From Maribacter forsetii DSM 18668 (GTDB lineage Bacteria; Bacteroidota; Bacteroidia; Flavobacteriales; Flavobacteriaceae): 64,000 nucleotides of DNA. Positions 1-8,728 of the stretch are shown in pieces; position 1 is the stretch's first letter; every line of letters begins with the position of its first letter. The notes beneath the pieces were generated by a model. It was given only the letters and a program-made list of their open reading frames with translations. It had not been told where the DNA came from and searched no databases. The stretch lies in NCBI RefSeq assembly GCF_000744105.1, contig NZ_JQLH01000001.1:2046001-2110000 (forward strand), read 5' to 3'. The position numbers were made by a program, and so were the translations under genes.

Positions 1-347
1 GCAATGTAGGCTGTGTTTAATAGCGCATAGGTTATCATTATTTCAGGATTGTTTTCTGATATTTCCGAGGCGTTATCTAAAAATTCTTTCGCCCTTGTCA
101 GCTTTGTATTTAATAACGCTTCGTCTTTTAAACCAAAACTGCTTACTATTTCTATCAATCCGGCATAATAGGGTGGTAGCCAATTATCGGTTTCAGCAGA
201 TGCTATTCTTTCGAATAGTTGCACAGCTTCCGTGTTTTTTTGTTGCTCCCATAAAGCAAAAGCTTCATTCATACCTTTCTCATATGGTGTTTGTGCACTT
301 AAGCTTAGCGTAAAAATAAATGTGGCAATTAATAGTAGTGATTTCAT
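1..347 (-). CDS. Exported TPR-like protein, C-terminus cut by window edge
   Basis: The minus-strand frame opens with an ATG at 347 and runs off the left edge without a stop, so only about 115 N-terminal residues are present. It starts with a clear signal peptide (MKSLLLIATFIFTLSLSAQ), followed by alternating helices rich in Ala, Leu and Glu. The pattern around 'EAVQLFERIASAETDNWLPPYYAGL' positions resembles a tetratricopeptide unit. It lies 107 bp downstream of the TonB receptor gene on the same strand and could be co-transcribed with it. No specific function can be named; a periplasmic TPR protein is the best inference. Confidence 0.7.
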   Translation of the reverse strand, partial: MKSLLLIATFIFTLSLSAQTPYEKGMNEAFALWEQQKNTEAVQLFERIASAETDNWLPPYYAGLIEIVSSFGLKDEALLNTKLTRAKEFLDNASEISENNPEIMITYALLNTAYI

Positions 348-454
348 GATATAAAGTTTTTAGTTATTTATTGATGTTCAAATATCTTTTTATTCCGTTG
401 CTTTTTGTAAAATAGATGACCCAATTGTAGGTTCTTGGTGTTGAATTGTAATTT

Positions 455-2608
455 TTAAAGGTTATCTAATTGGTTGTCATTTTTATTGTCACTAATCGTC
501 CAGAAGAAACCAATGAAAAAGAAGCGGTCGGCAGCTGGTGTAATAGTTCTTCTATCAAATAAACCATCTGTATTGGTCTGGTTAGCGTACTGATATCCAT
601 TTACATTTTTGGTTCCTAATACATTACTTACCGACACGTATAATATTTTCTGCGGACTAATTAAGTACGCGTAATTCGCATTTAATGAATTGAAGCTTTT
701 TGCTTCCTCCGTTAAGAATCCTCCTAAATTTGGGTCTGTGTATTTTCTACCAGATGCATAATTATAACTGAAGCCCAATTGACTTTTCCAATCTTCGATC
801 CATCGTTTTACTACCAAAGATGCATTGTGTTTTGATGCGAAATCTGGCGTAGCACTTGTTGGAAAATTTTGATAGTTTCTTTCCGTATCTAGGTAAGAGT
901 ATGACATCCAATACTCAGTATTTTTTATGGACTTATTATCTCTCCAGAATATATCCAATCCTTTGGCGTAACCACTTCCACTGTTATTGTAAGTTGAAGT
1001 AGGTAAAGCAAACGGAGTGTCGTATTTTACTAAATTGCCATACTCTTTATAATATGCTTCGGCTCTGAATATTTGTTTGTTTTTTACATATTGATAATTG
1101 GCTATGTAGTGGGTTGTATTCTCAGCAGTAAAATCAGAATTATATTTTAAGTAATCGTTCTTCGGGTTTTGAAAGAATTCACCATATGCCAATGAGAATT
1201 GCGAGTTTGAGCCGGATTTATAGGCTAGTGATAATCTGGGTGAAAGATTAAATTCTTGTAATAATTCAGAATATTCTCCTCTCAATCCAATCTTGGTAGC
1301 CAGTTTTTTTGAAAAGAAAATATCTGTTTCTACAAAGCTGCTGAATATATTGTTATCAAACTCATAATCGTCTTCAAAACCAGAATCTTCGAAGTTCTCT
1401 GTAAAGTTTGTTGCGAAATATTCTGCCCCAAAGTTTAATTTGTAGCGACTAGAGAAATACTTTTTAAAAGCTAATTTTAAGTGTGCTGAATTTTCATTGT
1501 CGGTAATATCAGAAGTATTGTATTTAATTTCTGAGTGGTCATTGGCAAAACTAATACCTGTGGCAATGCTCCAGTCCTTTTCTAAAAAGTCTTGATAAGA
1601 CGAGTTGATGTAAAGATTTCTATTTTTAAGTCCGAAGCGTATACCATCAGCTACATTAATATCTTCTTGTGTTAGATCAAAATTTACAGAACTGTATGCT
1701 CCATAAACTTTTAAAAGTCCGTCGTTATTAAATTTATATCTATATACCGCTTCACCACCTACAGATTCTACCGGCTTGTGCCATTCATTATTATCAGGAT
1801 ACAGTTTTTGATAAGGAGCTAAATTAATGTAGGATGTATTTAGGCTAAGCGAACTTTTTTTCCATTTTTGGGTATTTCCAAGTCCGAGACCAACGGTCAT
1901 AATAGAAATTTCAGTTTTCTCTTCTTGTGGTTCGTTTATACTATTTAAAAGTAAAACACTTGATAAGGCTTGTCCGTATTCAGCTGAATATCCCCCGGTA
2001 GAAAATGTAATACCCTTAAATAGAAATGGAGATAACCTACCTCTTGTGGGTATGTTGTTTGCAGAAGGGGAGTAGGGCGTAAATACACGCATGCCGTCTA
2101 CAAAAATTTGTGTTTCTTCTGCGTCACCGCCTCTAACGAATAACCTTCCGTCCTCGGCAACATTTGATGTTCCCGGTAATGTTTGCAAAGCGCCAACAAA
2201 ATCCCCTAAAGCTCCTGCTGTGGTTACAATATCTAAAGGTTTTAATGCGGTAACCTTGGCGTTGTCGCCAGCATTGAACGTTCCGGCATTTACGGTTACG
2301 GCATCTAGGGTATTTACATCATCCTTGAGTTTTATAATTATGGTATTGAGCTTCGTGACATCATCTGCTTTGGAATAAGTCTCAAATGAAATGGAAGACG
2401 CAATTAATGTTTGTAAGCCGGTTGCGGTTGTTTCAAATGTAAATGTGCCATCTTCACTGGTAGCAGTACCATCATAAGTACCTTTTAGATAGACACTTGC
2501 TCCCATAATTGGTGAGCCTTGTTGATCAATAATTTTACCCGAAATTGTTGTTTGCGAGAATACATTGAAACATAAAAGTGTAAGTAATAAGAATAATAGC
2601 GTCTTCAT
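455..2608 (-). CDS. TonB-dependent outer-membrane receptor with carboxypeptidase-regulatory-like domain
   Basis: A 717-residue outer-membrane receptor that should import a ligand using TonB energy. Residues 1-18 are a signal peptide. About 22-105 form a CarboxypepD-regulatory-like beta domain starting at ISGKIIDQQGSPIMGASVYL, the usual N-terminal extension of Bacteroidota receptors. About 115-230 is the plug, with the motif FVRGGDAEETQIFVDGM. The rest is a beta-barrel rich in aromatic, alternating strands. It is short for the family and no SusD-like partner is adjacent, so it is not a classical SusCD polysaccharide system; the ligand (siderophore, vitamin, metal or peptide) cannot be read from the sequence. 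An FNR-like dyad at 2622-2635 lies just upstream of the start codon. Confidence 0.93.
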   Translation of the reverse strand: MKTLLFLLLTLLCFNVFSQTTISGKIIDQQGSPIMGASVYLKGTYDGTATSEDGTFTFETTATGLQTLIASSISFETYSKADDVTKLNTIIIKLKDDVNTLDAVTVNAGTFNAGDNAKVTALKPLDIVTTAGALGDFVGALQTLPGTSNVAEDGRLFVRGGDAEETQIFVDGMRVFTPYSPSANNIPTRGRLSPFLFKGITFSTGGYSAEYGQALSSVLLLNSINEPQEEKTEISIMTVGLGLGNTQKWKKSSLSLNTSYINLAPYQKLYPDNNEWHKPVESVGGEAVYRYKFNNDGLLKVYGAYSSVNFDLTQEDINVADGIRFGLKNRNLYINSSYQDFLEKDWSIATGISFANDHSEIKYNTSDITDNENSAHLKLAFKKYFSSRYKLNFGAEYFATNFTENFEDSGFEDDYEFDNNIFSSFVETDIFFSKKLATKIGLRGEYSELLQEFNLSPRLSLAYKSGSNSQFSLAYGEFFQNPKNDYLKYNSDFTAENTTHYIANYQYVKNKQIFRAEAYYKEYGNLVKYDTPFALPTSTYNNSGSGYAKGLDIFWRDNKSIKNTEYWMSYSYLDTERNYQNFPTSATPDFASKHNASLVVKRWIEDWKSQLGFSYNYASGRKYTDPNLGGFLTEEAKSFNSLNANYAYLISPQKILYVSVSNVLGTKNVNGYQYANQTNTDGLFDRRTITPAADRFFFIGFFWTISDNKNDNQLDNL

Positions 2609-2621
2609 TGTTGATTATATT

Positions 2622-2635
2622 TTGATTGATATCAC
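2622..2635. promoter_or_regulatory. FNR-like dyad TTGAT-TGAT-ATCAC upstream of TonB receptor
   Basis: The bases TTGATTGATATCAC match 9 of the 10 fixed positions of the FNR consensus TTGAT-N4-ATCAA. The centre is 20 bp upstream of the receptor start codon and immediately beside a weak -7-like box (CATATTTG on the minus strand, 2635-2642). Such a position would suit repression more than activation. One or two dyads of this type are expected by chance in 64 kb of AT-rich DNA, so this is only a candidate. Confidence 0.3.
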
Positions 2636-2793
2636 AAATATGAATCGTTATTGAAGGTTTGAATAAATTGTTTTTCTCAGTTGTAGAATTTCTATACTGA
2701 ATTGTAAAAACTGAATATATGTTGCTAATTCACACGGTTAATTATTAACATAAATATGGTAATTCATGCGTGTTTTAACCGGGATATTGGTTT

Positions 2794-2801
2794 TAACTTT
2801 G
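2794..2801 (+). promoter_or_regulatory. Candidate -7 promoter box of MFS gene
   Basis: TAACTTTG is an exact match to the Bacteroidota -7 consensus TAnnTTTG. It lies 59 bp upstream of the MFS start. No TTG is found at the ideal 19-bp distance upstream, so the promoter is incomplete as seen. Confidence 0.4.
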
Positions 2802-2860
2802 TCTTTTTAAAATTGATCGAGAACCTATAGTGTATATGTTAAACTTAAAATTTATAAGTT

Positions 2861-4060
2861 ATGGATGCTATAAAATCAAATAAGAAAGCATTATTTGCTT
2901 TAGCCATCGGTGGTTTTGGAATAGGACTTACCGAATTTGTTATCATGGGAATTTTGACAGAAGTTTCTGGGTCATTAGGAATAACAATTCCGCAGGCTGG
3001 TCACTTTATTGCAGCTTATGCATTGGGCGTTGTAGTAGGTGCACCATTATTAACAGGCTTAGGTTCTAAGCTTACGCCTAAGAAAATGCTGTTCTTATTA
3101 ATGATATGGTTTACAGTATTTAATACCTTGTCAGGACTTGCCACTGGGTATACCAGTTTGTTGTTTATGAGATTTTTATCTGGTATTCCGCACGGTGCTT
3201 TTTTTGGTATCGGTGCTGTAGTAGCTACAAAATTGGCTAAAAAAGGCAAAGGTGCACAAGCTATATCCATAATGTTTTCTGGTCTTACGGTAGCCAATGT
3301 TATTGGTGTGCCAATAGGAACATATTTAGGGCAGCAGTTCAGCTGGAGTGTTTCTTTCTACCTTGTAGGCTTCGTTGGTTTATTGGCTTTAGGAAGCATT
3401 TACCTGTGGATGCCAAAAATTGAAGTAGACGAAAAAGAAGAGAAAGTAAGTGTTTCTCAAGGATTAAAAAATACAGAGCTTTGGGCATTAATTGCATTGA
3501 CCACTATAGGTACAGGCGGATTTTTTGCCTGGTACAGTTACGTAGCCCCTTTAATAAAGGATGTTGCTGGTTTACCAAACCACTTTGTTGGTTACGCTAT
3601 GATGTTAGCTGGCTTAGGTATGGTAGTTGGTAATTTTTTAGGAGCAAAGATGGCAGAGTTATTTTCACCCTTGAAAGCGGTAATCATTAGCTTGTCGGTT
3701 ATGTGTGGTATTTTATTATTGAATATGATTATTGCCACTAACCCTTATTTATTAATGGTATTGACTTTTGTTATTGGAGCAATTTCATTTACGGTAGCCA
3801 CACCTATTCAGATGGCGATAATCAATACTTCTAAAGGTTCTGAAATGCTGGGTTCTTCTATGAACCAAAGTGCTTTTAATATGGGGAATGCATCTGGTGC
3901 TTATTTAGCCGGATTACCTATCGCATTTGGCTACGGAATCATTTACTCTAGTTTAGTAGGTGCTATTTTAGCTTTTTCCGGTGTTGCAATCGCTGTAGCT
4001 ATTTTGATAGTTAGAAAGAGAAAAGAAATTAAATATAGAAAAATGGCGATGAGCTGTTAG
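2861..4060 (+). CDS. MFS exporter, AraJ/YdhP-like DHA1 family
   Basis: A 399-residue inner-membrane protein with about 12 hydrophobic helices in two six-helix halves. Recognisable DHA1 features are the opening helix with GIGLTEFVIMGIL, the loop after helix 2 (GLGSKLTPKKMLF), and PHGAFFGIGAVVATKLA in helix 4. These match the AraJ/YdhP/PbuE type of sugar, nucleoside or drug efflux carriers. Proton-driven export is known for the family; the substrate is not predictable here. It is transcribed alone, with a -7 box upstream and a strong hairpin terminator directly downstream. Confidence 0.92.
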   Translation: MDAIKSNKKALFALAIGGFGIGLTEFVIMGILTEVSGSLGITIPQAGHFIAAYALGVVVGAPLLTGLGSKLTPKKMLFLLMIWFTVFNTLSGLATGYTSLLFMRFLSGIPHGAFFGIGAVVATKLAKKGKGAQAISIMFSGLTVANVIGVPIGTYLGQQFSWSVSFYLVGFVGLLALGSIYLWMPKIEVDEKEEKVSVSQGLKNTELWALIALTTIGTGGFFAWYSYVAPLIKDVAGLPNHFVGYAMMLAGLGMVVGNFLGAKMAELFSPLKAVIISLSVMCGILLLNMIIATNPYLLMVLTFVIGAISFTVATPIQMAIINTSKGSEMLGSSMNQSAFNMGNASGAYLAGLPIAFGYGIIYSSLVGAILAFSGVAIAVAILIVRKRKEIKYRKMAMSC

Positions 4061-4080
4061 TCTTTATTTTTATAAATTTT

Positions 4081-4117
4081 AAAAAAGGAACTTCAAAATG
4101 GGGTTCCTTTTTTTTTG
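4081..4117 (+). terminator. Rho-independent terminator of MFS gene
   Basis: An inverted repeat AGGAAC ... GTTCCT, with a flanking A run on the 5' side and a run of T residues on the 3' side, lies 20 bp after the MFS stop codon. This is a typical intrinsic terminator. Confidence 0.8.
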
Positions 4118-4263
4118 TCCAAATATTCAGGCGCACCTAAAATGGCATTTTTCTTTTGTGCTTATAATCAGCTTGTTTTCATGTTAAAATTTTTAAATTG
4201 TGCAGTTCATCGATAATTTTATCTATTTTATCACGTTGTAACAAAACCTAAACCTACAATGCC

Positions 4264-5532
4264 GTGTTACGTACCAAATTTTTCTTTGGAGCCATAATAA
4301 TGGTTCTTTTACTTTTTGTTCTTACAGCTTCTTCATTTAAGCCAGAGCATTCAAAAGCTATAATTCCCAATCCGAATCCGGTTAAAACTTTAGCGGAAAA
4401 AAGGGAAATAAAACTATATAATATTCGTCAAAAAGCGCTGAACGAAGCCTTGACCGATTATTTCAATAAAGCTATTGCCTCTAGTGATATTATTGGAGCG
4501 GGTGTAAGTATTGTGAGTGGAGACTCTGTTGTTCTCTCTGATGGATATGGTAAAAGAAGTTTCAACGGTAAAGAATCTGTTGACGGAGAAACTCTATTTA
4601 GACTAGGTTCTATATCAAAAGGCTTTACCGGTGTTTTAGCAGCTAATTTAGAAAGCGAAGGTAAATTAAACCTTAATGATAAAGTGGCTGATTATTTACC
4701 GAATTTCCATTTTGGTAATCAACAGAATACTCAAAAAATAGAAGTAGCACATTTACTTTCTCACACTACAGGAACTCCATACCACAGTTATACGGATTTA
4801 GTAGAGGCGGGTTACACCATGTCATCGATTAGCGAAAAATTCGATAAAATAAATCCGATTGCCGAACCTGGGTCTCAATATAGCTATCAAAATGCCATGT
4901 TTTCTGTTTCACAAGAAGTGATGTTGAAAGCGACAGGAAAAGATATTCAAACGCTTTTAGAAGAAAAATTCTTTAAACCTTTGGGTATGACTTCTGTGTC
5001 TATGGATCATAAGACATTAATGCAAAATGAAAATATTGCGCTACCACATATTAAAAGAGGGCATCGATTGAGAACAGTTTTGCCAAGAGATAACTACTAT
5101 AATGCTATCGCTGCCGGTGGTATCAATGCAAACTCTGAAGATATGGCTAAGTGGATGCGTTTCTTATTAGGTCATAATCCTGATGTAATGTCTAAAGAAG
5201 ATATGGCTCAGGTATTTAAACCTTTTGTAGAATTAAAAGGACATAGAAAATATTATCAAAAATGGCAAGGACATGTGAGTTCAGGTTATGGATTTGGTTG
5301 GAGAATACACACTGTAAAAGAGAATGAGAATGCCCCTGAGGAAACTATTTGGCATCATGGTGGTAGTGTTAACAACTACAGAAATGAAATTGCACTTTTT
5401 CCAGATTCGGATTTAGGTATTTGTGTACTAATCAACGGACCATCGAAATTGGTTAAAACCGTAATTCCTGATTTACGTGCAATTGTTAAAAGTATTTATG
5501 AACAAGAAATTGAAATAGCTACGAGTATTTAA
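4264..5532 (+). CDS. Exported serine hydrolase, beta-lactamase class C / PBP-like
   Basis: A 422-residue penicillin-binding-like serine hydrolase. The three active-site motifs are present: S-I-S-K at 116-119 (nucleophile Ser116 and Lys119), Y-Q-N at 208-210, and HHGG near residue 366 in place of KTG. The family (Pfam Beta-lactamase) includes esterases, D-aminopeptidases and class C beta-lactamases, and the substrate cannot be told from the motifs. The chosen start is GTG at 4264, which adds a basic n-region (LRTK) before the hydrophobic signal segment; an in-frame ATG at 4300 would leave a weaker signal. It is a single-gene unit with its own terminator. Confidence 0.88.
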   Translation: MLRTKFFFGAIIMVLLLFVLTASSFKPEHSKAIIPNPNPVKTLAEKREIKLYNIRQKALNEALTDYFNKAIASSDIIGAGVSIVSGDSVVLSDGYGKRSFNGKESVDGETLFRLGSISKGFTGVLAANLESEGKLNLNDKVADYLPNFHFGNQQNTQKIEVAHLLSHTTGTPYHSYTDLVEAGYTMSSISEKFDKINPIAEPGSQYSYQNAMFSVSQEVMLKATGKDIQTLLEEKFFKPLGMTSVSMDHKTLMQNENIALPHIKRGHRLRTVLPRDNYYNAIAAGGINANSEDMAKWMRFLLGHNPDVMSKEDMAQVFKPFVELKGHRKYYQKWQGHVSSGYGFGWRIHTVKENENAPEETIWHHGGSVNNYRNEIALFPDSDLGICVLINGPSKLVKTVIPDLRAIVKSIYEQEIEIATSI

Positions 5533-5555
5533 GTACATTGTAATTATCAGATATA

Positions 5556-5596
5556 GAAAACCCCTTTAATCAAAGATAAAAGGGGTTTTCTTTTTT
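5556..5596. terminator. Bidirectional terminator between serine hydrolase and leuB
   Basis: GAAAACCCCTTT and AAAGGGGTTTTC form a perfect 12-bp stem with a loop of about ten bases and T runs on both strands. It lies 23 bp after the serine hydrolase stop and 12 bp after the leuB stop, so it can end both convergent transcripts. Confidence 0.9.
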
Positions 5597-5607
5597 AAGT
5601 ATATTTC

Positions 5608-6663
5608 TTAAATGTTGCTAGCTAACCAATCTCCAACTTCACTTGTTTTATAACTTTTACCACCATCGGCAAGATCTTCGGTTACATAACCTTCTGCTAA
5701 TGATTTGTTTACTACGCGTCTAATTTCTTCTGCTTCTTCTGTCATATTCATGTCTTCAAAAAGCATGGCTGCTGAAAGTACTGTAGCTAACGGGTTAGCG
5801 ATGTCTTTACCAGCTGCTTGTGGATACGAACCGTGAATAGGTTCGTATAAAGAAACATCACTACCTACAGATGATGAAGGCATAAGTCCCATAGAACCTG
5901 CAATTACAGATGCCTCATCAGTTAAAATATCTCCAAATAAGTTTGCGGTAATAATTACATCATACCCTTTTGGCCATTGAATTAAGCGCATTGCCACCGC
6001 ATCAATGAATTCATAAGTAACTTCTACTTCTGGATAATCTTTTTCCATAGCCTGTACAGTCTCTCTCCAAAGTCTAGAAGATTCCAATACGTTGGCTTTA
6101 TCAACACAACATAATTTTTTAGAACGCTTCATAGCGAAATCAAAGCCTTTTTTAGCTAATCTTTCTATTTCAAAACGTTGGTAGGTCATAGTGTCAAAGG
6201 CAGTATTACCGTCATCTTTTCTTCCACGCTCACCAAAGTAGATACCTCCAGTTAATTCACGAAGAATTATTAGGTCGGTACCTTCAATACGGTCTTTTTT
6301 TAGTGGCGACTTTTCTATAAGAGAAGGGAATGTAAATGTTGGTCTAACATTGGCAAACAAACCTAATTTCTGTCTCATCTTCAATAACCCTTGCTCTGGA
6401 CGAACTTTTGCAGAAGGGTCATTATCAAATCTAGGATGACCTATAGCTCCAAAAAGAACTGCATCAGCATTTGCACATATTTCATGTGTCTCATCTGGGT
6501 AAGGTTCACCAACGGCATCAATGGCCGCTGCACCTGTAAGAGCAGGTTTCCAAGTAATATGGTGCTCATACTTTTTTGCAATGGCATCACATACTTTTAC
6601 TGCTTGATCAATAACTTCAGGACCGATACCATCACCGGCCAATAAGGCAATATCTAATTTCAT
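5608..6663 (-). CDS. leuB: 3-isopropylmalate dehydrogenase LeuB
   Basis: Catalyses oxidative decarboxylation of (2R,3S)-3-isopropylmalate to 4-methyl-2-oxopentanoate with NAD+, the third specific step of leucine synthesis. The 351-residue length is normal. The N-terminus LLAGDGIGPEVIDQAVKVC, the substrate arginines in RPEQGLLKMRQKLGLFANVRP, the ELTGGIYFGERG segment and the metal/NAD region LTDEASVIAGSMGLMPSSS with EPIHGSYPQAAGKDIANP are all family hallmarks. It is the last gene of the leu operon, 75 bp after the broken four-helix-bundle gene. Confidence 0.97.
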   Translation of the reverse strand: MKLDIALLAGDGIGPEVIDQAVKVCDAIAKKYEHHITWKPALTGAAAIDAVGEPYPDETHEICANADAVLFGAIGHPRFDNDPSAKVRPEQGLLKMRQKLGLFANVRPTFTFPSLIEKSPLKKDRIEGTDLIILRELTGGIYFGERGRKDDGNTAFDTMTYQRFEIERLAKKGFDFAMKRSKKLCCVDKANVLESSRLWRETVQAMEKDYPEVEVTYEFIDAVAMRLIQWPKGYDVIITANLFGDILTDEASVIAGSMGLMPSSSVGSDVSLYEPIHGSYPQAAGKDIANPLATVLSAAMLFEDMNMTEEAEEIRRVVNKSLAEGYVTEDLADGGKSYKTSEVGDWLASNI

Positions 6664-6668
6664 GGTTT

Positions 6669-6708
6669 ATCGCTTTTTCGCTTTTCGCTGTACGCTAAAC
6701 GCTATACT
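6669..6708. repeat. CGCT-rich degenerate spacer repeat upstream of leuB
   Basis: The spacer contains five irregularly spaced copies of CGCT (within CGCTTTTTCGCTTTTCGCTG and the following bases). Similar AGCG/CGCT-rich strings occur at 7081-7127 and 9328-9420, all within the leu operon spacers. This looks like a small family of intergenic low-complexity repeats; no function is evident. Confidence 0.45.
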
Positions 6709-6738
6709 TTAATCGTATATAGTTTAGGCTATTTATAA

Positions 6739-7077
6739 TTATATCTTATTTATTAAACTATTTAAACTTCTTCTTACTTTATCATGAATGATTAAAAACT
6801 CTTCTTCTTGAATATACTTTAGATCTTTTGCTAAAATGGTAAAATATTCTAATTCACTTGCCGACCCTTGAGAAATGATTAAAAAACGTTTAAACTCCGC
6901 ATCAGATTCTCTTCCGCATCCTTCAGCTATATTTGCTGGAATAGATGAAGAGGCTCTTCTCATTTAACTTGTTAATCCAAAATTTTCATTATTAGGAAAC
7001 CTTCTAGTCAATTTATAAATCTCTAAAGTAATTTCATGACCTAATTTCCAAACATTATATTTTTTATAATCTCTCAT
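6739..7077 (-). pseudogene. Four-helix-bundle protein (S23/TIGR02436 type) with in-frame stop
   Basis: Starting from ATG at 7077, the frame encodes MRDYKKYNVWKLGHEITLEI and continues through NFGLTS, then meets TAA at 6964-6966. It then continues in the same frame with MRRASSSIPANIAEGCGR to the end of the family. Most members have Gln in GLTSQMRRA at this point, so the stop is explained by a single CAA to TAA change. The two halves total 112 codons, the normal size. An ATG follows the stop directly, so reinitiation could still make the 74-residue C-terminal part. The family occurs as 23S rRNA intervening-sequence ORFs and as free-standing genes of unknown role. Here it sits inside the leu operon. 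Confidence 0.85.
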
Positions 7078-7080
7078 CAA

Positions 7081-7127
7081 AAGCGTTTAGCGCCCCGCGT
7101 CCAGCGTCCAGCGTCCAGCGCATTGCG
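7081..7127. repeat. GCG-rich spacer with three tandem GCGTCCA units
   Basis: Three perfect tandem 7-mers GCGTCCA at 7097-7117 lie inside a GC-rich string of AGCG/GCGC words. The string fills the whole space between the leuA stop and the four-helix-bundle gene. It stands out from the surrounding AT-rich spacers. Confidence 0.7.
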
Positions 7128-8645
7128 CTAAATTATATTCAACATTTTTTCGGTAGCTTTAATCGCACTAACCGTTTGGTCAGAATCTAAACCTCTTGAT
7201 GTAAATTCTTTTCCATCCAATTCCCAAGTAATAACCGTTTCGCATAAAGCATCAGAAGTACTTCCTGGGGGTATTCTTACTGCATAATCCGTCAATTTCG
7301 GTAATGCTATTTTCTTGGCTATATATACTTTTTTTAATGCATTCATAAATGCATCATATTGTCCGTCTCCTTGTGCATGTGCTTCAATCACTTTACCATC
7401 AATTTCAACAGATAGGGTAGTGGAAGGCATTAATCCCATAGCATGGGTAAGTACATATGATTTTATAAATACTTTCTGCTTATAATCCGCAGTATCCAAA
7501 ACATCGGAAATAATAAAAGGGAGGTCATCTTTAGTAACACGTTCTTTTTTATCTCCTAATTCAATAATACGTTCAGTAACTTTTTTTAACTCCTCATTGT
7601 TTAAAGTTAAACCGAGTTCCTGCAGGTTTTTTTGTATGTTGGCTTTACCAGACATTTTACCTAATGCATATTTACGTTTTCTACCAAAACGTTCTGGCAT
7701 TAGGTCACTGAAATACAAATTATTTTTACTGTCGCCATCTGCATGTATACCAGCGGTTTGGGTAAATACATTATCACCTACAATAGGTTTGTTCGCTGGT
7801 ATGGTAAAACCTGTAAAGGCAGATACCAGTTTACTTACTTTATATAAAGAGGTCTCGTTTACGTTAATTTCAACCTCTGGTAGAAAGTCTTTAATAACTG
7901 CTACGGCACTTGCCATAGGTGCGTTACCGGCTCTTTCTCCCATTCCGTTCACAGTAAGGTGTAAACCATGGCAGCCAGCTTTTACAGCTTCCATAATATT
8001 GGCAACACCCAAATCATAATCATTATGACCATGAAAATCGAAATGTAAATTTGGATTTTTTTGCACTATCTCAGACAAATACGCATATGTTTCGGTGTGC
8101 GTTAAAATGCCTAATGTATCTGGTAGTAATATTCTTTTTACATTTTGAGTGGATAGAAAATCTAGAAACTCAAATACATATGCTTTGGAATTTCGCATTC
8201 CGTTACTCCAATCCTCTAAATAGATATTATTGATAATTCCTCTTTCTGTAGCTTGTTTGAAAATATCAGCTATTTCAGAAAAATGTTGCTCGGGAGTTTT
8301 CTTTAACTGATACTTTAAATGGTTCATGGAACCTTTGGTCAGTAAATTTTGAGAAATGGCTCCAGATTTCTGCATCCAATCCAAGGAAATACCGCCGTCA
8401 ACAAAAGTTAATACTTCAACACGTTCTAAATAACCTTTTTCGCCGGCCCATTCGGTAATTTTTTGAACAGCATCTAGCTCTCCATCAGAAACACGAGCTG
8501 ATGCAATTTCAATTCGGTCTACTTTTAGTTCTTCTAAAAGTAACTTTGCCAAGGTTAGTTTTTCCGATGCAGAAAAGGATACGCCCGAGGTTTGCTCACC
8601 ATCCCTAAGGGTGGTATCCATTATTTCTAACTTTCTTTTTTTCAT
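7128..8645 (-). CDS. leuA: 2-isopropylmalate synthase (LeuA2-type)
   Basis: Condenses acetyl-CoA with 3-methyl-2-oxobutanoate, the first committed step of leucine synthesis. The 505-residue protein has a DRE-TIM barrel with DTTLRDGEQ at residues 10-18, HGHNDYDLGVAN for metal binding and GMGERAGNAP. These are followed by a C-terminal allosteric leucine-binding-like domain from about residue 360 to 505. The sequence belongs to the Bacteroidota LeuA2-like branch, which is close to citramalate synthases, so citramalate synthase activity cannot be excluded. Its place between leuD and leuB favours the leucine role. Confidence 0.88.
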   Translation of the reverse strand: MKKRKLEIMDTTLRDGEQTSGVSFSASEKLTLAKLLLEELKVDRIEIASARVSDGELDAVQKITEWAGEKGYLERVEVLTFVDGGISLDWMQKSGAISQNLLTKGSMNHLKYQLKKTPEQHFSEIADIFKQATERGIINNIYLEDWSNGMRNSKAYVFEFLDFLSTQNVKRILLPDTLGILTHTETYAYLSEIVQKNPNLHFDFHGHNDYDLGVANIMEAVKAGCHGLHLTVNGMGERAGNAPMASAVAVIKDFLPEVEINVNETSLYKVSKLVSAFTGFTIPANKPIVGDNVFTQTAGIHADGDSKNNLYFSDLMPERFGRKRKYALGKMSGKANIQKNLQELGLTLNNEELKKVTERIIELGDKKERVTKDDLPFIISDVLDTADYKQKVFIKSYVLTHAMGLMPSTTLSVEIDGKVIEAHAQGDGQYDAFMNALKKVYIAKKIALPKLTDYAVRIPPGSTSDALCETVITWELDGKEFTSRGLDSDQTVSAIKATEKMLNII

Positions 8646-8728
8646 GTGTTCTAAATGCCATTTTTAAAGTCTAAAAATGGCATTGGGTTAGTTAACGTAA
8701 GTGCTCTGTATTGTTCGGATATTCGAGA

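Noticed and set aside
95..313. Plus-strand frame of 72 codons near the left edge
   Set aside because: It is the shadow of the minus-strand exported protein whose signal peptide and helices are convincing.
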